DNA of 64,000 nt, taken from contig JALNYK010000003.1 of the NCBI GenBank assembly GCA_023229845.1, positions 1-64,000 on the forward strand, in the 5' to 3' direction. Position 1 is the stretch's first letter. Every line of letters starts with the position of its first letter. This stretch comes from Gallionella sp. (GTDB lineage Bacteria; Pseudomonadota; Gammaproteobacteria; Burkholderiales; Gallionellaceae). A program made the translations under genes and the position numbers. The notes beneath the pieces were generated by a model. That model was not told where the DNA came from. It was given only the letters and a program-made list of their open reading frames with translations, and searched no databases. Positions 41,141 through 49,435 of the stretch are shown here, in pieces.

Positions 41141-44100
41141 GTCGGCGCTTTCGATTTCGGCAGCGCAAAGTAAAACGTCGCTCCCTCGTCCACCTTACCC
41201 TCCGCCCATACCCTTCCGCCGTGACGCTGCACGATGCGCAGCACGTTGGCCAGCCCCACGCCGGTGCCTTCGAATTGTTCCTGCGGATGCAGCCGCTGGA
41301 AAAGGCCGAACAGCTTGTCCACATGGCGCATATCGAATCCTACCCCATTGTCCTTCACATAGCAGACCCATTCGTCTGCAGCGCCCCCGGCCTGGCCGAT
41401 CTCGATCACAGCCACATCGCGCGTCTGGGTGAACTTCAGCGCGTTGGCCAGCAGGTTCTGCAACACCAGCGACAGCATCGCCCGCTCGCCGGTCACCTCG
41501 GGCAACGAGCCGATCTTCCATTCGATCCGACGCCCCTCTTCCTGCGGGTGCAGGGTGTTGCGCACCTCGGCCAGCAGCGCGTTCATATCCACGCGCGACA
41601 GGCTCATCTCGGCGCGACCGATGCGGGAGAAGGTGAGGATGTCGTCGATCAGCCGCCCCATCTGCACCGCAGCTTCGGAGATCACCTCCATGTAATGCTT
41701 GCCCTTGTCGTCGATGGCTTCGTAGTTGTGTTTCTTCAGCAGTTCTACGAAACCGGCGATCGCGCGCAACGGCGCGCGCAGATCGTGCGACACCGAATAG
41801 GAGAACGCCTCCAGTTCCTTGTTGACCGTTTCCAGCTTGGCGGTGCGTTCCTGTACGCGCCGCTCCAGCCCGACGTTCAGTTCCCGCAGGCGCCTTTCGT
41901 TCTGCTTGCGTTCGGTGATGTCGTCGAACACCGCGACGAAATGATTGACCTTCGGGCTATAGACCGCAATCGCAAACCATAATCCCAATTCTCCGACATA
42001 GGTCTCGAAACGCTCCGGCTCGCCGCCCAGCGCAACCCGGCCGTAGATCTCGAACAATTCCGGATTGGACTCCCGTATGCCGGGTATCACCTCGCTGACA
42101 TTCCTCCCGACCACGTCCTTCAGCCCGGTCAGCTTCTCGAATGCATCGTTCACGTCGAGGTAAGTGAAGTCAACGGCCTTGCCTTCCTCGAAAATCATCC
42201 GGCAGTAGGCATAGCCGTCCATCATGTTCTCGAACAGCGAGCGGAAGTGCCTCTCGCTTTCGCGTAGTGCCGCTTCGGCGCGGTGGCGATCGGTCACGTC
42301 CCACACCATCGAGATCATCCGATTCTGCTCTGGCAGCGGGATATTGGCCGCGCTGACCACCCTGCGCTCACCGACTCGCGTGGTGAATTCGACGTCGTCC
42401 CAATGCATGCGCGCCGGATCGCCGCTGTCGATGTCGGCCATCACCCGCGCCCGTAGCCGTTCGCGCGCCTCCGGATCGAGATACACCTTGTCGAAGAAGT
42501 CGACGATTCCCTCCAGGCTGCCCGGCGGCACGCCGTAGATGTCGGCGAATCGGCGACTGACGAACACGAAGCGACCATCGTCCAGGGTATTCACCGCGAA
42601 GCCGATCGGCGCGTTCTCCAGCAGCGTCTCGACGAAGGCGTTGCGATCGCGCAACGCCTGTTCGGCGCGCTTGCGTTCGGTAATGTCGTGCGCAAGTGAG
42701 ATGACCGCAGGTTGTTCGCCGAGCATAAACAGATGCGCATGTATCTCGACCGGAATCCGTCGTCCATCCTTACCCAGATGCACCTGTTCGAAGGTGACGG
42801 ACTCCCCCGCCCGCAAACGTTCGATGATGGGACGGAGATCGGTATCAGAATCCGGCGCATCCAGTTGCGGAGGCGTCATGCCCAGCAGTTCGTCGCGCGT
42901 ATAGCCGGTCATCCGGCAGGCCACCTCGTTGACTTCCGTGATCCGGCTCGGCATCCCGTCCGAATGGATTTCGTGGACATAGGCCGCGTCGGCGATGGCG
43001 CCGAACAGCGACATGTAACGCGCCTGGCTGTGGCGCAACGACTCCTCGCTTTGCTGCAAGGCCAGCGTCTTGACCTTGCTATCCTCCAGCGCGCTCAGCA
43101 GCGCCTGACGCGACTGGTTCGCTTCGGCCAGCAGACGTTCCGTTTCGGCTTGGGCCTCACGGATCGACACCTCCGCCTCGTGACGCTGGGTGACATCGCG
43201 GGCGATGCCCAGCACACCGAGCAATTCGCCCTGCGATCCGAACATCGGCATCTTGGTCGTTTCCGCCAGAATGCGCTGGCCGGTGTCGGCAATGGTGAGC
43301 CACTCTTCGTTGCTGCTGGGGCCGCCGACCGCGATCGCGGCACGATCCTTGGCACGGAAGAAGTCCGCCAGTTCCCGCGGGACGAAGTCGTAATCGGTCT
43401 TGCCGATTATGTCGGCCTCCTTCGCGCCGAAGAAGCGTTCGAAGGCGGAATTGCAGGCGAGATAGACTCCGTCCGGGTCTTTCAGCCAGATCAGGTCGGG
43501 GATGGTGGCCACCAGCGTACGCAGGCGCGCTTCGCTCAGCGCAACGCTCGCATGCATCCATTCGCGCTCGACTTCGATACGCGCCAGGAACCGGGCGCCC
43601 CATACCACCAAGGTGCTGAGCATGACGATGTAGCCCAGCGCGACCAGCGCCACGCCGAAATCCGGTTCGTACAACCCGTGGCGGTCGCCGAACAGTTTCA
43701 ACCAGCCGATCAAAATCGGCAGCAACAGGCTGACCGGCAGCAGGCGACGGGCGAGCGCGCCGCCGCTGTCGTGGCGCCTGAGCAGCGCGACCGCACCTCT
43801 ATCCGGCTGCGAACAAAGCAGGCCGGCCGCGAGCAACAGGAAGGCCAGCGCCGTATGCACGGCCAGTTGCAGGAAGTACCCCAGACCATAGACGTTGTCG
43901 GTGTCGTAGAGATAGATCAGGACGGAGGCCAGCGCCGGCAGCGCCGTCAAGATGGCGAGCACTGAAACAAGCTGGCCGCCACGAGCCGTTTTACCCTCGA
44001 TCAGCAATGCCGAACCGAGCAGCATGAAGCATATGGCGCTCGCCGGTGCCATGCGCCCCGGCGCCAGCGTGCCGATGGCGCCCGCCGGCTCGTGGAAAAG

Positions 44101-44442
44101 CAATTGGTCTATGCCGAGATCGATGCCGGACAGGTATTCGAACAGCGAAAGTGCGCCGATCAAGACGACGATACCGGCCAGCAGCCGTTCGAACGCGAAC
44201 CGGAGCGCCCCGAAGCGGGCCGGCTCGCAGGCCTTCAGCCAGAGCGCCAGTCCGCCCAGCGCAAAACCGAGTGCCGTATTGGCCTTCATCGCCACCCAGT
44301 GCGGAGAGATGCTTTTCAACTGCGGGATGTCCTGCAGCCAGCCGAATAGCACGAGCGCGCCGATGAAAGCGCCGAGCAGTCCAGCCCCCTTGGCGAGCAC
44401 CAGCCAGAAGTCGTTGCTGTCCCAATATGCCGGAGGCTTCAT
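41137..44442 (-). CDS. Multi-TM, four-PAS phytochrome-class histidine kinase
   Basis: An 1101-residue kinase. About eight hydrophobic helices fill residues 15-290, with a repeated layout that includes HWVAMKANTALGFALGGLAL and MAPASAICFMLLGSALLIEG, suggesting two half-modules of an integral membrane sensor. Four PAS domains follow at about 300-425, 465-605, 610-745 and 755-870. The kinase core has phospho-His about 886 in SYSVSHDLRAPLRAIAGF, NLLANALKF, DNGVGFDM and GTGVGLANV, close to the 38547 kinase. GAGGACACC precedes the ATG. It starts 13 bases after the ethylene-receptor-like gene, so the two are almost surely co-transcribed. Confidence 0.91.
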   Translation of the reverse strand: MKPPAYWDSNDFWLVLAKGAGLLGAFIGALVLFGWLQDIPQLKSISPHWVAMKANTALGFALGGLALWLKACEPARFGALRFAFERLLAGIVVLIGALSLFEYLSGIDLGIDQLLFHEPAGAIGTLAPGRMAPASAICFMLLGSALLIEGKTARGGQLVSVLAILTALPALASVLIYLYDTDNVYGLGYFLQLAVHTALAFLLLAAGLLCSQPDRGAVALLRRHDSGGALARRLLPVSLLLPILIGWLKLFGDRHGLYEPDFGVALVALGYIVMLSTLVVWGARFLARIEVEREWMHASVALSEARLRTLVATIPDLIWLKDPDGVYLACNSAFERFFGAKEADIIGKTDYDFVPRELADFFRAKDRAAIAVGGPSSNEEWLTIADTGQRILAETTKMPMFGSQGELLGVLGIARDVTQRHEAEVSIREAQAETERLLAEANQSRQALLSALEDSKVKTLALQQSEESLRHSQARYMSLFGAIADAAYVHEIHSDGMPSRITEVNEVACRMTGYTRDELLGMTPPQLDAPDSDTDLRPIIERLRAGESVTFEQVHLGKDGRRIPVEIHAHLFMLGEQPAVISLAHDITERKRAEQALRDRNAFVETLLENAPIGFAVNTLDDGRFVFVSRRFADIYGVPPGSLEGIVDFFDKVYLDPEARERLRARVMADIDSGDPARMHWDDVEFTTRVGERRVVSAANIPLPEQNRMISMVWDVTDRHRAEAALRESERHFRSLFENMMDGYAYCRMIFEEGKAVDFTYLDVNDAFEKLTGLKDVVGRNVSEVIPGIRESNPELFEIYGRVALGGEPERFETYVGELGLWFAIAVYSPKVNHFVAVFDDITERKQNERRLRELNVGLERRVQERTAKLETVNKELEAFSYSVSHDLRAPLRAIAGFVELLKKHNYEAIDDKGKHYMEVISEAAVQMGRLIDDILTFSRIGRAEMSLSRVDMNALLAEVRNTLHPQEEGRRIEWKIGSLPEVTGERAMLSLVLQNLLANALKFTQTRDVAVIEIGQAGGAADEWVCYVKDNGVGFDMRHVDKLFGLFQRLHPQEQFEGTGVGLANVLRIVQRHGGRVWAEGKVDEGATFYFALPKSKAPT

Positions 44443-44455
44443 GGTGTCCTCGTTG

Positions 44456-45466
44456 CTATGCCTGTGTTTCGTCCCCGTTCGCCGCGACGCTGGGGTAGCG
44501 TGGCGGCAGGCCGCTGCCGGCCAGCAGCTCGTTCACCTCGCGTTTCAGCTCCATGATGCGACTCTCCCTCCCTACCGTCGTTTCATTCCAACGGCGCAGT
44601 TCGTCGAGCTGTTCCTTGAGGGTCTGTTCTGCCTGTTTGCGTGCGGTGATGTCCTGCACAATAGCGACATAAGTTGCCGGCGATGCATTGGGCTGGCGCA
44701 GCGGCGAAACGGTAAGTTCGACCCAGATGAGATTGCCGTTCTTGTGCAGGAAGCGTTCCTCCACGGAGAACTCCGGCAGTATGCCGACCATAAGCGACTG
44801 GAGCTTTTCCTGAACGAGAGGCCAGTCGTCGGGATGGACGAGTGACCGATGGTTAATGCTGTGCATCTCTTCCGGGCTGTATCCCAGAATATCGCAGTAC
44901 TTGCGATTGACGCGCAGGAACGATCCCGTATCGGCATCCACTTCCGCCACGCCGACAGCAGCCAGATCGAACAGGACGCGGAAGCGTTCGTCGCAGGCAT
45001 CTTTCAGATGCGCCAGCTCGGCCTCGGTCGCCTTGCGTTGCGCCACCTCCTGTTGCAACTGTGCAACGCCTTCTTCCAGTTGCCGCGTGCCGGGCAGCTT
45101 CAGCGCGCGAGGGATCAACGGCCAAATCAGGATTGCAGCGACCAGCGAAACCAGCGCAGTGGCGGCCTTGAGCCATGCATCGAGCCAGTAGTCCGGATGC
45201 CAGATCGTCCAAATCCCCATCGCGTGGGTCGCGCCGCAGGCGAAAATGAACACCGAGAACAGCTTGAACATCCAGTTGAAATGGAGGTCACGGCGCTTGC
45301 CGACGAAATACAACAGTGCGAACGCGATGGAAAAATAGGACAGCACGATGACGAATTCCGCAATCACGTAAGTCCACAGCAATTCCGGCGTCCACAGATA
45401 GCAATGGCCGTGCGGCATGAAGCCGTCGCCGGACAGACTATCCAGTGCATGTGTCGCGAGATCCAT
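44456..45466 (-). CDS. Ethylene-receptor-like (ETR1-type) transmembrane sensor fused to a PAS domain
   Basis: A 336-residue protein. Three helices at about 31-55, 65-89 and 96-118 match the ethylene-binding domain of plant ETR1: the Cu(I) ligands are in FACGATH (Cys77, His81 = ETR1 Cys65, His69); SYFSI holds Tyr44 (= Tyr32), Phe70, Phe73 and Ile74 match Phe58, Phe61 and Ile62, and Lys100 matches Lys91. ETR1 Asp25 is Glu37 here. A coiled coil (about 128-160) and one PAS domain (about 160-285, ending AIVQDITARKQ) follow, then a second coiled coil. There is no kinase. ATG 45466 was chosen for AAGGAGTG upstream. It heads the cluster; ligand binding is inferred. Confidence 0.85.
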   Translation of the reverse strand: MDLATHALDSLSGDGFMPHGHCYLWTPELLWTYVIAEFVIVLSYFSIAFALLYFVGKRRDLHFNWMFKLFSVFIFACGATHAMGIWTIWHPDYWLDAWLKAATALVSLVAAILIWPLIPRALKLPGTRQLEEGVAQLQQEVAQRKATEAELAHLKDACDERFRVLFDLAAVGVAEVDADTGSFLRVNRKYCDILGYSPEEMHSINHRSLVHPDDWPLVQEKLQSLMVGILPEFSVEERFLHKNGNLIWVELTVSPLRQPNASPATYVAIVQDITARKQAEQTLKEQLDELRRWNETTVGRESRIMELKREVNELLAGSGLPPRYPSVAANGDETQA

Positions 45467-45516
45467 GTTGCACTCCTTATATTGAAGAACAACGAGCAAG
45501 CTGAATAATTGCGGGG

Positions 45517-45543
45517 ATTATAGCGACTCTCCCTTAAGTCGCT
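45517..45543 (-). promoter_or_regulatory. Promoter with perfect inverted repeat upstream of the signalling cluster
   Basis: On the minus strand a perfect TATAAT (45517-45522) lies 50 bases before the ATG of the sensor gene. Directly upstream and sharing one base with it is the inverted repeat AGCGACT-N8-AGTCGCT (45522-45543). No good -35 hexamer is visible at 17 bases, which fits a promoter that needs an activator at the palindrome, or one blocked by a repressor there. Confidence 0.55.
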
Positions 45544-45613
45544 TTCGTATCTTGTTTACGACAACCGTCCGGTTGCACTCGTCTCTAACAAGAGGGGCGA
45601 TGCAAACCGACAA

Positions 45614-45799
45614 CTACTGACCAGGTCGCGCTTCCTGCCTTGCAGTATCCCCTGCGTCCGTTGGGCGACTCTCGTCCGGCTCAACCGGCTGTATGCGCTG
45701 GGCAGCCGTATCCGCCTTGCCCTCCGGCACGACCTGTTGCTCCACCGGCGCCTGCGATGGAAGGCGTGAGCGTTTCGACAAATAATGATCTCTGTTCAT
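45614..45799 (-). CDS. Possible small protein, unknown
   Basis: An open frame of 61 codons begins MNRDHYLSKRSRLPSQAPVEQ and is rich in Q, E, P and R, with no hydrophobic segment or motif. GGAAG lies 8 bases before the ATG at 45799. It lies upstream of the signalling cluster promoter on the same strand. I do not recognise it; it could be chance. Confidence 0.3.
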   Translation of the reverse strand: MNRDHYLSKRSRLPSQAPVEQQVVPEGKADTAAQRIQPVEPDESRPTDAGDTARQEARPGQ

Positions 45800-46251
45800 G
45801 GTCGTTCTTCCGATCCTGTTTTCCGCAGCCGTGGCGTATCCATGTTTCATTAACGGGCAACAAGGAATGCAAAAAAAGATGGAGATGCAGGAGTGTCGAC
45901 AGTTCGCCGTATCTCTCGAACCGGCAACCCGGCCGGCATCGGATGCACATCCATTAGCCCCGTGGCATTGCGTCCTTGCCTTTCGACAAGTTTGCCCGCC
46001 GCTATCTTGTCCCAGCCCACAGGGAATAACAATAGGCCGAAATACCTATATATTTCGGTCTATCTACATCTCTAACACCCTTGCAGGCGAAGCAAGCCCC
46101 TGAAACCTCCTGCCATGGCGAATGGCAATTGAAACTTTTGACGCACTTGGTTAGTCTTATGCCCGCAACGACAAGGCCCGCATGCGATAATGCGCGGTAT
46201 TGACGAGGCCCCTAGCGGGTAAGTTTTTCAACGTTTTCCGGGAGTCCACAC
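45800..46251. other. 452-bp stretch without a recognised gene
   Basis: No convincing coding frame is seen on either strand. It holds one AT-rich palindrome (46037-46058) and the presumed promoter region of the BI-1 gene. I looked for riboswitch-like conserved blocks and found none. Confidence 0.6.
46037..46058. repeat. Perfect 8-bp inverted repeat, AT-rich
   Basis: CCGAAATA (46037-46044) and TATTTCGG (46051-46058) around CCTATA. It may be an operator or a stem-loop in the 5' region upstream of the BI-1 gene, about 190 bases from its start. Confidence 0.5.
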
Positions 46252-46935
46252 ATGCAATACCAAACCGCAACGCAAACCGGCACGCTGGCCGCCGAACAGA
46301 ACAAGGTGCTGCGCAACACCTATATGATGCTGGCGTTGACCATGTTCCCGACCGTGATCGGCGCATCCGTCGGCATGTCCATGAATTTCTCGTTCATGGC
46401 CGAAAGCCCGATCATCTCCGCGCTACTGATGTTCGGCGCGATGATGGGCATGATGTTCGCCGTCTCCGCGCTGCGTAACAGCGTTTGGGGCATCGTCGCC
46501 CTGCTCGGCTTCACCTTCGTCGCGGGCGTACTCCTCGGCCCTATCCTGCAAGTCGCGCTGCACCTGAAGAACGGCGCAGAACTGGTCGGCATGGCCGCTG
46601 GCGGCACCGGCATCATCTTCTTCTCGCTGGCCACCATCGCCACCGTGACCAAGAAAGATTTCAGCTTCATGGGCAAGTTCCTGTTCATCGGACTGATCCT
46701 GCTGATCGTTGCTTCGCTGGCAAACATCTTCTTCCAGATCCCCGCGCTGTCGCTGACCATCTCCGCGATTGCCGTGATGATCTTCTCTGCCTACATCCTG
46801 TACGACGTGAGCCAGATCGTGCACGGCGGCGAGACCAACTATGTGATGGCGACGCTGGGCCTGTTCCTGAACATCTACAACCTGTTCATAAGCCTGCTGC
46901 AACTGCTGATGGCGTTCGCCGGCGAACGCGAATAA
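46252..46935 (+). CDS. Bax inhibitor-1 / YccA family membrane protein
   Basis: A 227-residue protein with seven hydrophobic helices between residues 25 and 225 and the family signature near the C-terminus, ISAIAVMIFSAYILYDVSQIVHGGETNYVMATLGLFLNIYNLFISLLQL. E. coli YccA interacts with and inhibits the FtsH protease; other family members are pH-sensitive calcium leak channels. CGGGAGTCC precedes the ATG. It is followed by a strong terminator, so it is probably a single-gene transcript. Confidence 0.92.
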   Translation: MQYQTATQTGTLAAEQNKVLRNTYMMLALTMFPTVIGASVGMSMNFSFMAESPIISALLMFGAMMGMMFAVSALRNSVWGIVALLGFTFVAGVLLGPILQVALHLKNGAELVGMAAGGTGIIFFSLATIATVTKKDFSFMGKFLFIGLILLIVASLANIFFQIPALSLTISAIAVMIFSAYILYDVSQIVHGGETNYVMATLGLFLNIYNLFISLLQLLMAFAGERE

Positions 46936-46954
46936 GCATCGCTGCATCAACGAT

Positions 46955-46982
46955 AAGGCGGCCTGTTGGCCGCCTTTTGTTT
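46955..46982 (+). terminator. Rho-independent terminator of the BI-1 gene
   Basis: AAGGCGGCC (46955-46963) pairs with GGCCGCCTT (46968-46976) around TGTT, followed by TTGTTTTC. It is 19 bases after the stop codon. Confidence 0.88.
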
Positions 46983-47002
46983 TCATCGAAACGGAATCGA
47001 AA

Positions 47003-47347
47003 ATGGAACTGAACACATTCCTGCAACGCCTGAACGACGCACCCGACAGCGTCTGCTTCAACGACACCATCGCGCTGATCGACGCACTGTACGACTTCAC
47101 CCCGACCGCCTTCGCCAATGGCGCGACGCGCAACGAAGCCGGACAGAACAACGGCTCGTGCAAGCTTTTCTCGTTCGCGAAGCTCAACGGCCTGTCGCAA
47201 CAGCAGACCCTGACCTGCTTCGGCGACTATTACCGCAAGGACGTGCTCGGCAACCCGGGAGGCACGGACCACCAGAACATACGGAATTTCATCAAGAGCG
47301 GATGGGATGGCGTCGAGTTCGATGGGGAAGCGCTGACGCCCAAGTAG
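47003..47347 (+). CDS. HopJ type III effector family protein
   Basis: A 114-residue protein that matches the HopJ family: MELNTFLQRLNDAPDSVCFNDTI at the start, LIDALYDFTPTAFANGATRNEAGQNNGSCKLFSFAKL in the middle, and CFGDYYRKDVLGNPGGTDHQNIRNFIKSGWDGVEF at the end. HopJ was named from a Pseudomonas syringae effector, but homologues are common in free-living bacteria without a type III system, so a housekeeping role is more likely. Its TAG stop is the first triplet inside a palindromic repeat. Confidence 0.88.
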   Translation: MELNTFLQRLNDAPDSVCFNDTIALIDALYDFTPTAFANGATRNEAGQNNGSCKLFSFAKLNGLSQQQTLTCFGDYYRKDVLGNPGGTDHQNIRNFIKSGWDGVEFDGEALTPK

Positions 47348-47566
47348 GTCGGGTTTGTGCGTGCGTTGTCGGGGCGTTAGCCCCATACAACCACGGCCTA
47401 CCCCTTGCGGGTGCAACCCGACATCTCCCAGCGTCGGGCTGGCTCTGCATAGCCAATCGACTAGACTGACAAACAGCTTTGCATAGCCATCTGACTAAGT
47501 TGGCAAACAACGCCAACCAAGTCATTGGTTAACGTCAGCCAAATCGCTGGTTAAATCCCGACCTAC
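47344..47566. repeat. Composite repeat island with outward GTAGGTCGGG ends
   Basis: Both ends carry the REP end GTAGGTCGGG, pointing outward: 47344-47353 on plus and 47557-47566 on minus. Inside are a nested hairpin region ending GTGCAACCCGACATC (to 47425), two tandem 34-bp copies beginning CTCTGCATAGCC (47443-47476) and CTTTGCATAGCC (47477-47510) with 25 of 34 identical positions, and a perfect hairpin AACCAA-GTCA-TTGGTT (47515-47530). The TAG of each end is the stop codon of the adjacent gene, HopJ on the left and rhodanese on the right. Confidence 0.72.
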
Positions 47567-48024
47567 GGCTTGCGCTGCTCCGGTCGCACTCGCGGCGCGA
47601 GCAATTCGTCTCCGGCATCCGCATCGATCGAATTTCCCGCCGCATCCTCCATCGGCTGCTCGAAATCGTTCCAGCCGCGCACGCCGGTCTTGAGCGAGAC
47701 GACATTGGAAAACCCCATCTGCAGCATCATGTCGGCGGCGAGCACCGAACGCTTGCCGGAGCGGCAAATCACCACGATCTCCTGGTCGCGTCCGGCGGCC
47801 AGTTCAGGCAATGTCTCGTCGTAGTCCCATTCGCAGGATTGTTCCAGCACACCGCGCGGCACGTTGATCGAACCGGGGATGCGCAGCATCGCGAACTCCG
47901 CCGGCTCGCGCACGTCGAGCAGCAGCGGCTTGCTTCCCGATGCGAGCGCACGACTCAGGTCCCATGGCATGATCTCCTTCACGCGCATCAGCGCCTCGGC
48001 GACCAGATCGTCGTATCTTTTCAT
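47563..48024 (-). CDS. Rhodanese-like domain protein
   Basis: A 153-residue single-domain rhodanese. The fold is seen in LLLDVREPAEFAMLRIPGSINVP, the active-site loop VVICRSGKRSVLAADMMLQMGF with the persulfide-forming Cys, and VVSLKTGVRGWNDF. It is preceded by a 30-residue helical segment that may mark a PspE/GlpE-like sulfurtransferase variant; an acidic tail follows. AAGGAG precedes two adjacent ATGs (48024 and 48027); the spacing favours 48024. The stop is provided by the composite repeat. Confidence 0.9.
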   Translation of the reverse strand: MKRYDDLVAEALMRVKEIMPWDLSRALASGSKPLLLDVREPAEFAMLRIPGSINVPRGVLEQSCEWDYDETLPELAAGRDQEIVVICRSGKRSVLAADMMLQMGFSNVVSLKTGVRGWNDFEQPMEDAAGNSIDADAGDELLAPRVRPEQRKP

Positions 48025-48045
48025 CATTGAACTCCTTGAACAATC

Positions 48046-48107
48046 GCAGCCCGGATGGAATGAAATCCGAGACTCTCCCGGATTGCGCTGCGCTTCATCC
48101 GGGCTAC
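48046..48107. repeat. Palindromic repeat of GTAGCCCGGATG type
   Basis: The minus strand begins GTAGCCCGGATGAAGCGCAG and the other end, CAGCCCGGATGG on plus, is its partner, with a gapped stem including AATCCGGG/ATCCGAG. This repeat type is widely dispersed in proteobacteria. Its outer TAG is the stop codon of rlmD. Confidence 0.75.
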
Positions 48108-49426
48108 TCTTTCTCGAACACCGCGATGGATTCGACATGCGAAGTCTGCGGGAACATGTTCATCACGCCCGCCGCCTTCAGCCTGTAGCCCTTGGCATGC
48201 ACCAACACTTCGGCATCGCGAGCCAGAGTCGACGGACTGCAGGAGACATAGACGATACGGCGAGGGGCATTTTCGTCATTGATGGATCTCATCAGTTCGA
48301 TTGCCCCGTCGCGCGGAGGATCGACCAGCCATTTATCGAAGCGTCCTAGCTTCGCCAGTGCGGCCTCATCCATCTCGAACAGATTCATTGCACGGAATTC
48401 GGTATTGCCTGCCAAACCGTTGGATTTGGCATTTTGGCCGGCGCGTTTCACCAGTGCATCGCTGCCTTCTATACCCAATACTTGCGCACCGCTTCTTGCA
48501 ATCGGCAGCGTAAAATTGCCCAGTCCGCAGAAGAAATCGGCGATGCGTTCGCCCGCCTGCGGAGCCAGCAGACGTAGGGCGCGGCTGACCATCAGGCGAT
48601 TCATGTCGCTGTTCACCTGGGTGAATTCGGTCGGCGCGAACGGCATGGTGATGCCGAACTCCGGCAGGCTGTAGGAAAGTTGCGGCGCATCCAGCGGGTA
48701 AAACGGCGCTACCGTTTCCGGCCCCTTGGTCTGCGTCCAGAACTGCACCTGATGCTTGTCGGCAAACTCCCTGATCAGGGCTTCATCCGACGGTGTGAGC
48801 GCATCCAGGATGCGCAGCACCAGCACATCCACATGCTCGCCGACCGCCACTTCGATCTGCGGCAGGATATCGCGCGCGGTGAATTTCTCATTCAACTCGC
48901 CCAGCAGCGGCAACAGGCGGGCGATCTTGGGCGTGAGGATTTCGCAATGCTGCATGTCGGCCACATACTTGCCGTTCTTCTCGCGGAAGCCCACCAGCGT
49001 CTTGCTCTTCTTCAACACATGGCGCACCGACAAACGTGCGCGCTGACGATAACCCCAAGGTTGTCCGTAGATCGGCGGCAGTATCATTTCAGGTTTGACT
49101 TTGCCGATACGCGCCAGATTATCTTCCAGCACGCGCTGCTTGACCGCGACCTGCGCACGCACCTCCAGATGCTGCATCGAGCAACCGCCGCACACGCCGA
49201 AATTCGGGCACTTCGGCTGCACACGCATAAAAGTCTGTTTCAGGATTTTGCCGACTTGCGCCTGTTCATAGTTGTTCTTTTTGCGATACGTGGAATAGGT
49301 CACGCGCTCGCCTGTCAACGCACCCTCGATAAAAATCACCTTGCCGTCGGCATGCGCGATACCGCGGCCTTCATGGTCGATCGACTCAATGGTTACCACG
49401 GGGGCTGTATTCGTTTTTTCGGTCAT
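48104..49426 (-). CDS. rlmD: 23S rRNA (uracil-1939-C5) methyltransferase RlmD
   Basis: A 440-residue RNA m5U methyltransferase. The N-terminal TRAM domain (about 8-65; IESIDHEGRGIAHADGKVIFIE) is followed by the 4Fe-4S cysteines in CPNFGVCGGCSMQHL, the central domain, and the SAM-binding C-terminal domain with DFFCGLGNFTLP, GIEGSDALVKRA and the catalytic SCSPSTLARD preceded by VDPPRDG. These mark RlmD (RumA) rather than TrmA or RlmC. It lies on the minus strand with VanZ-like and exonuclease genes upstream; the stop is within a palindromic repeat. Confidence 0.94.
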   Translation of the reverse strand: MTEKTNTAPVVTIESIDHEGRGIAHADGKVIFIEGALTGERVTYSTYRKKNNYEQAQVGKILKQTFMRVQPKCPNFGVCGGCSMQHLEVRAQVAVKQRVLEDNLARIGKVKPEMILPPIYGQPWGYRQRARLSVRHVLKKSKTLVGFREKNGKYVADMQHCEILTPKIARLLPLLGELNEKFTARDILPQIEVAVGEHVDVLVLRILDALTPSDEALIREFADKHQVQFWTQTKGPETVAPFYPLDAPQLSYSLPEFGITMPFAPTEFTQVNSDMNRLMVSRALRLLAPQAGERIADFFCGLGNFTLPIARSGAQVLGIEGSDALVKRAGQNAKSNGLAGNTEFRAMNLFEMDEAALAKLGRFDKWLVDPPRDGAIELMRSINDENAPRRIVYVSCSPSTLARDAEVLVHAKGYRLKAAGVMNMFPQTSHVESIAVFEKE

Positions 49427-49435
49427 ATCATTCTG

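Noticed and set aside
45800..46251. Riboswitch or structured leader upstream of the BI-1 gene
   Set aside because: Only one short palindrome was found and no conserved riboswitch core could be recognised.
47003..47347. Evidence of a type III secretion system from the HopJ match
   Set aside because: No secretion genes are nearby, and HopJ-family proteins are common in bacteria without such a system.
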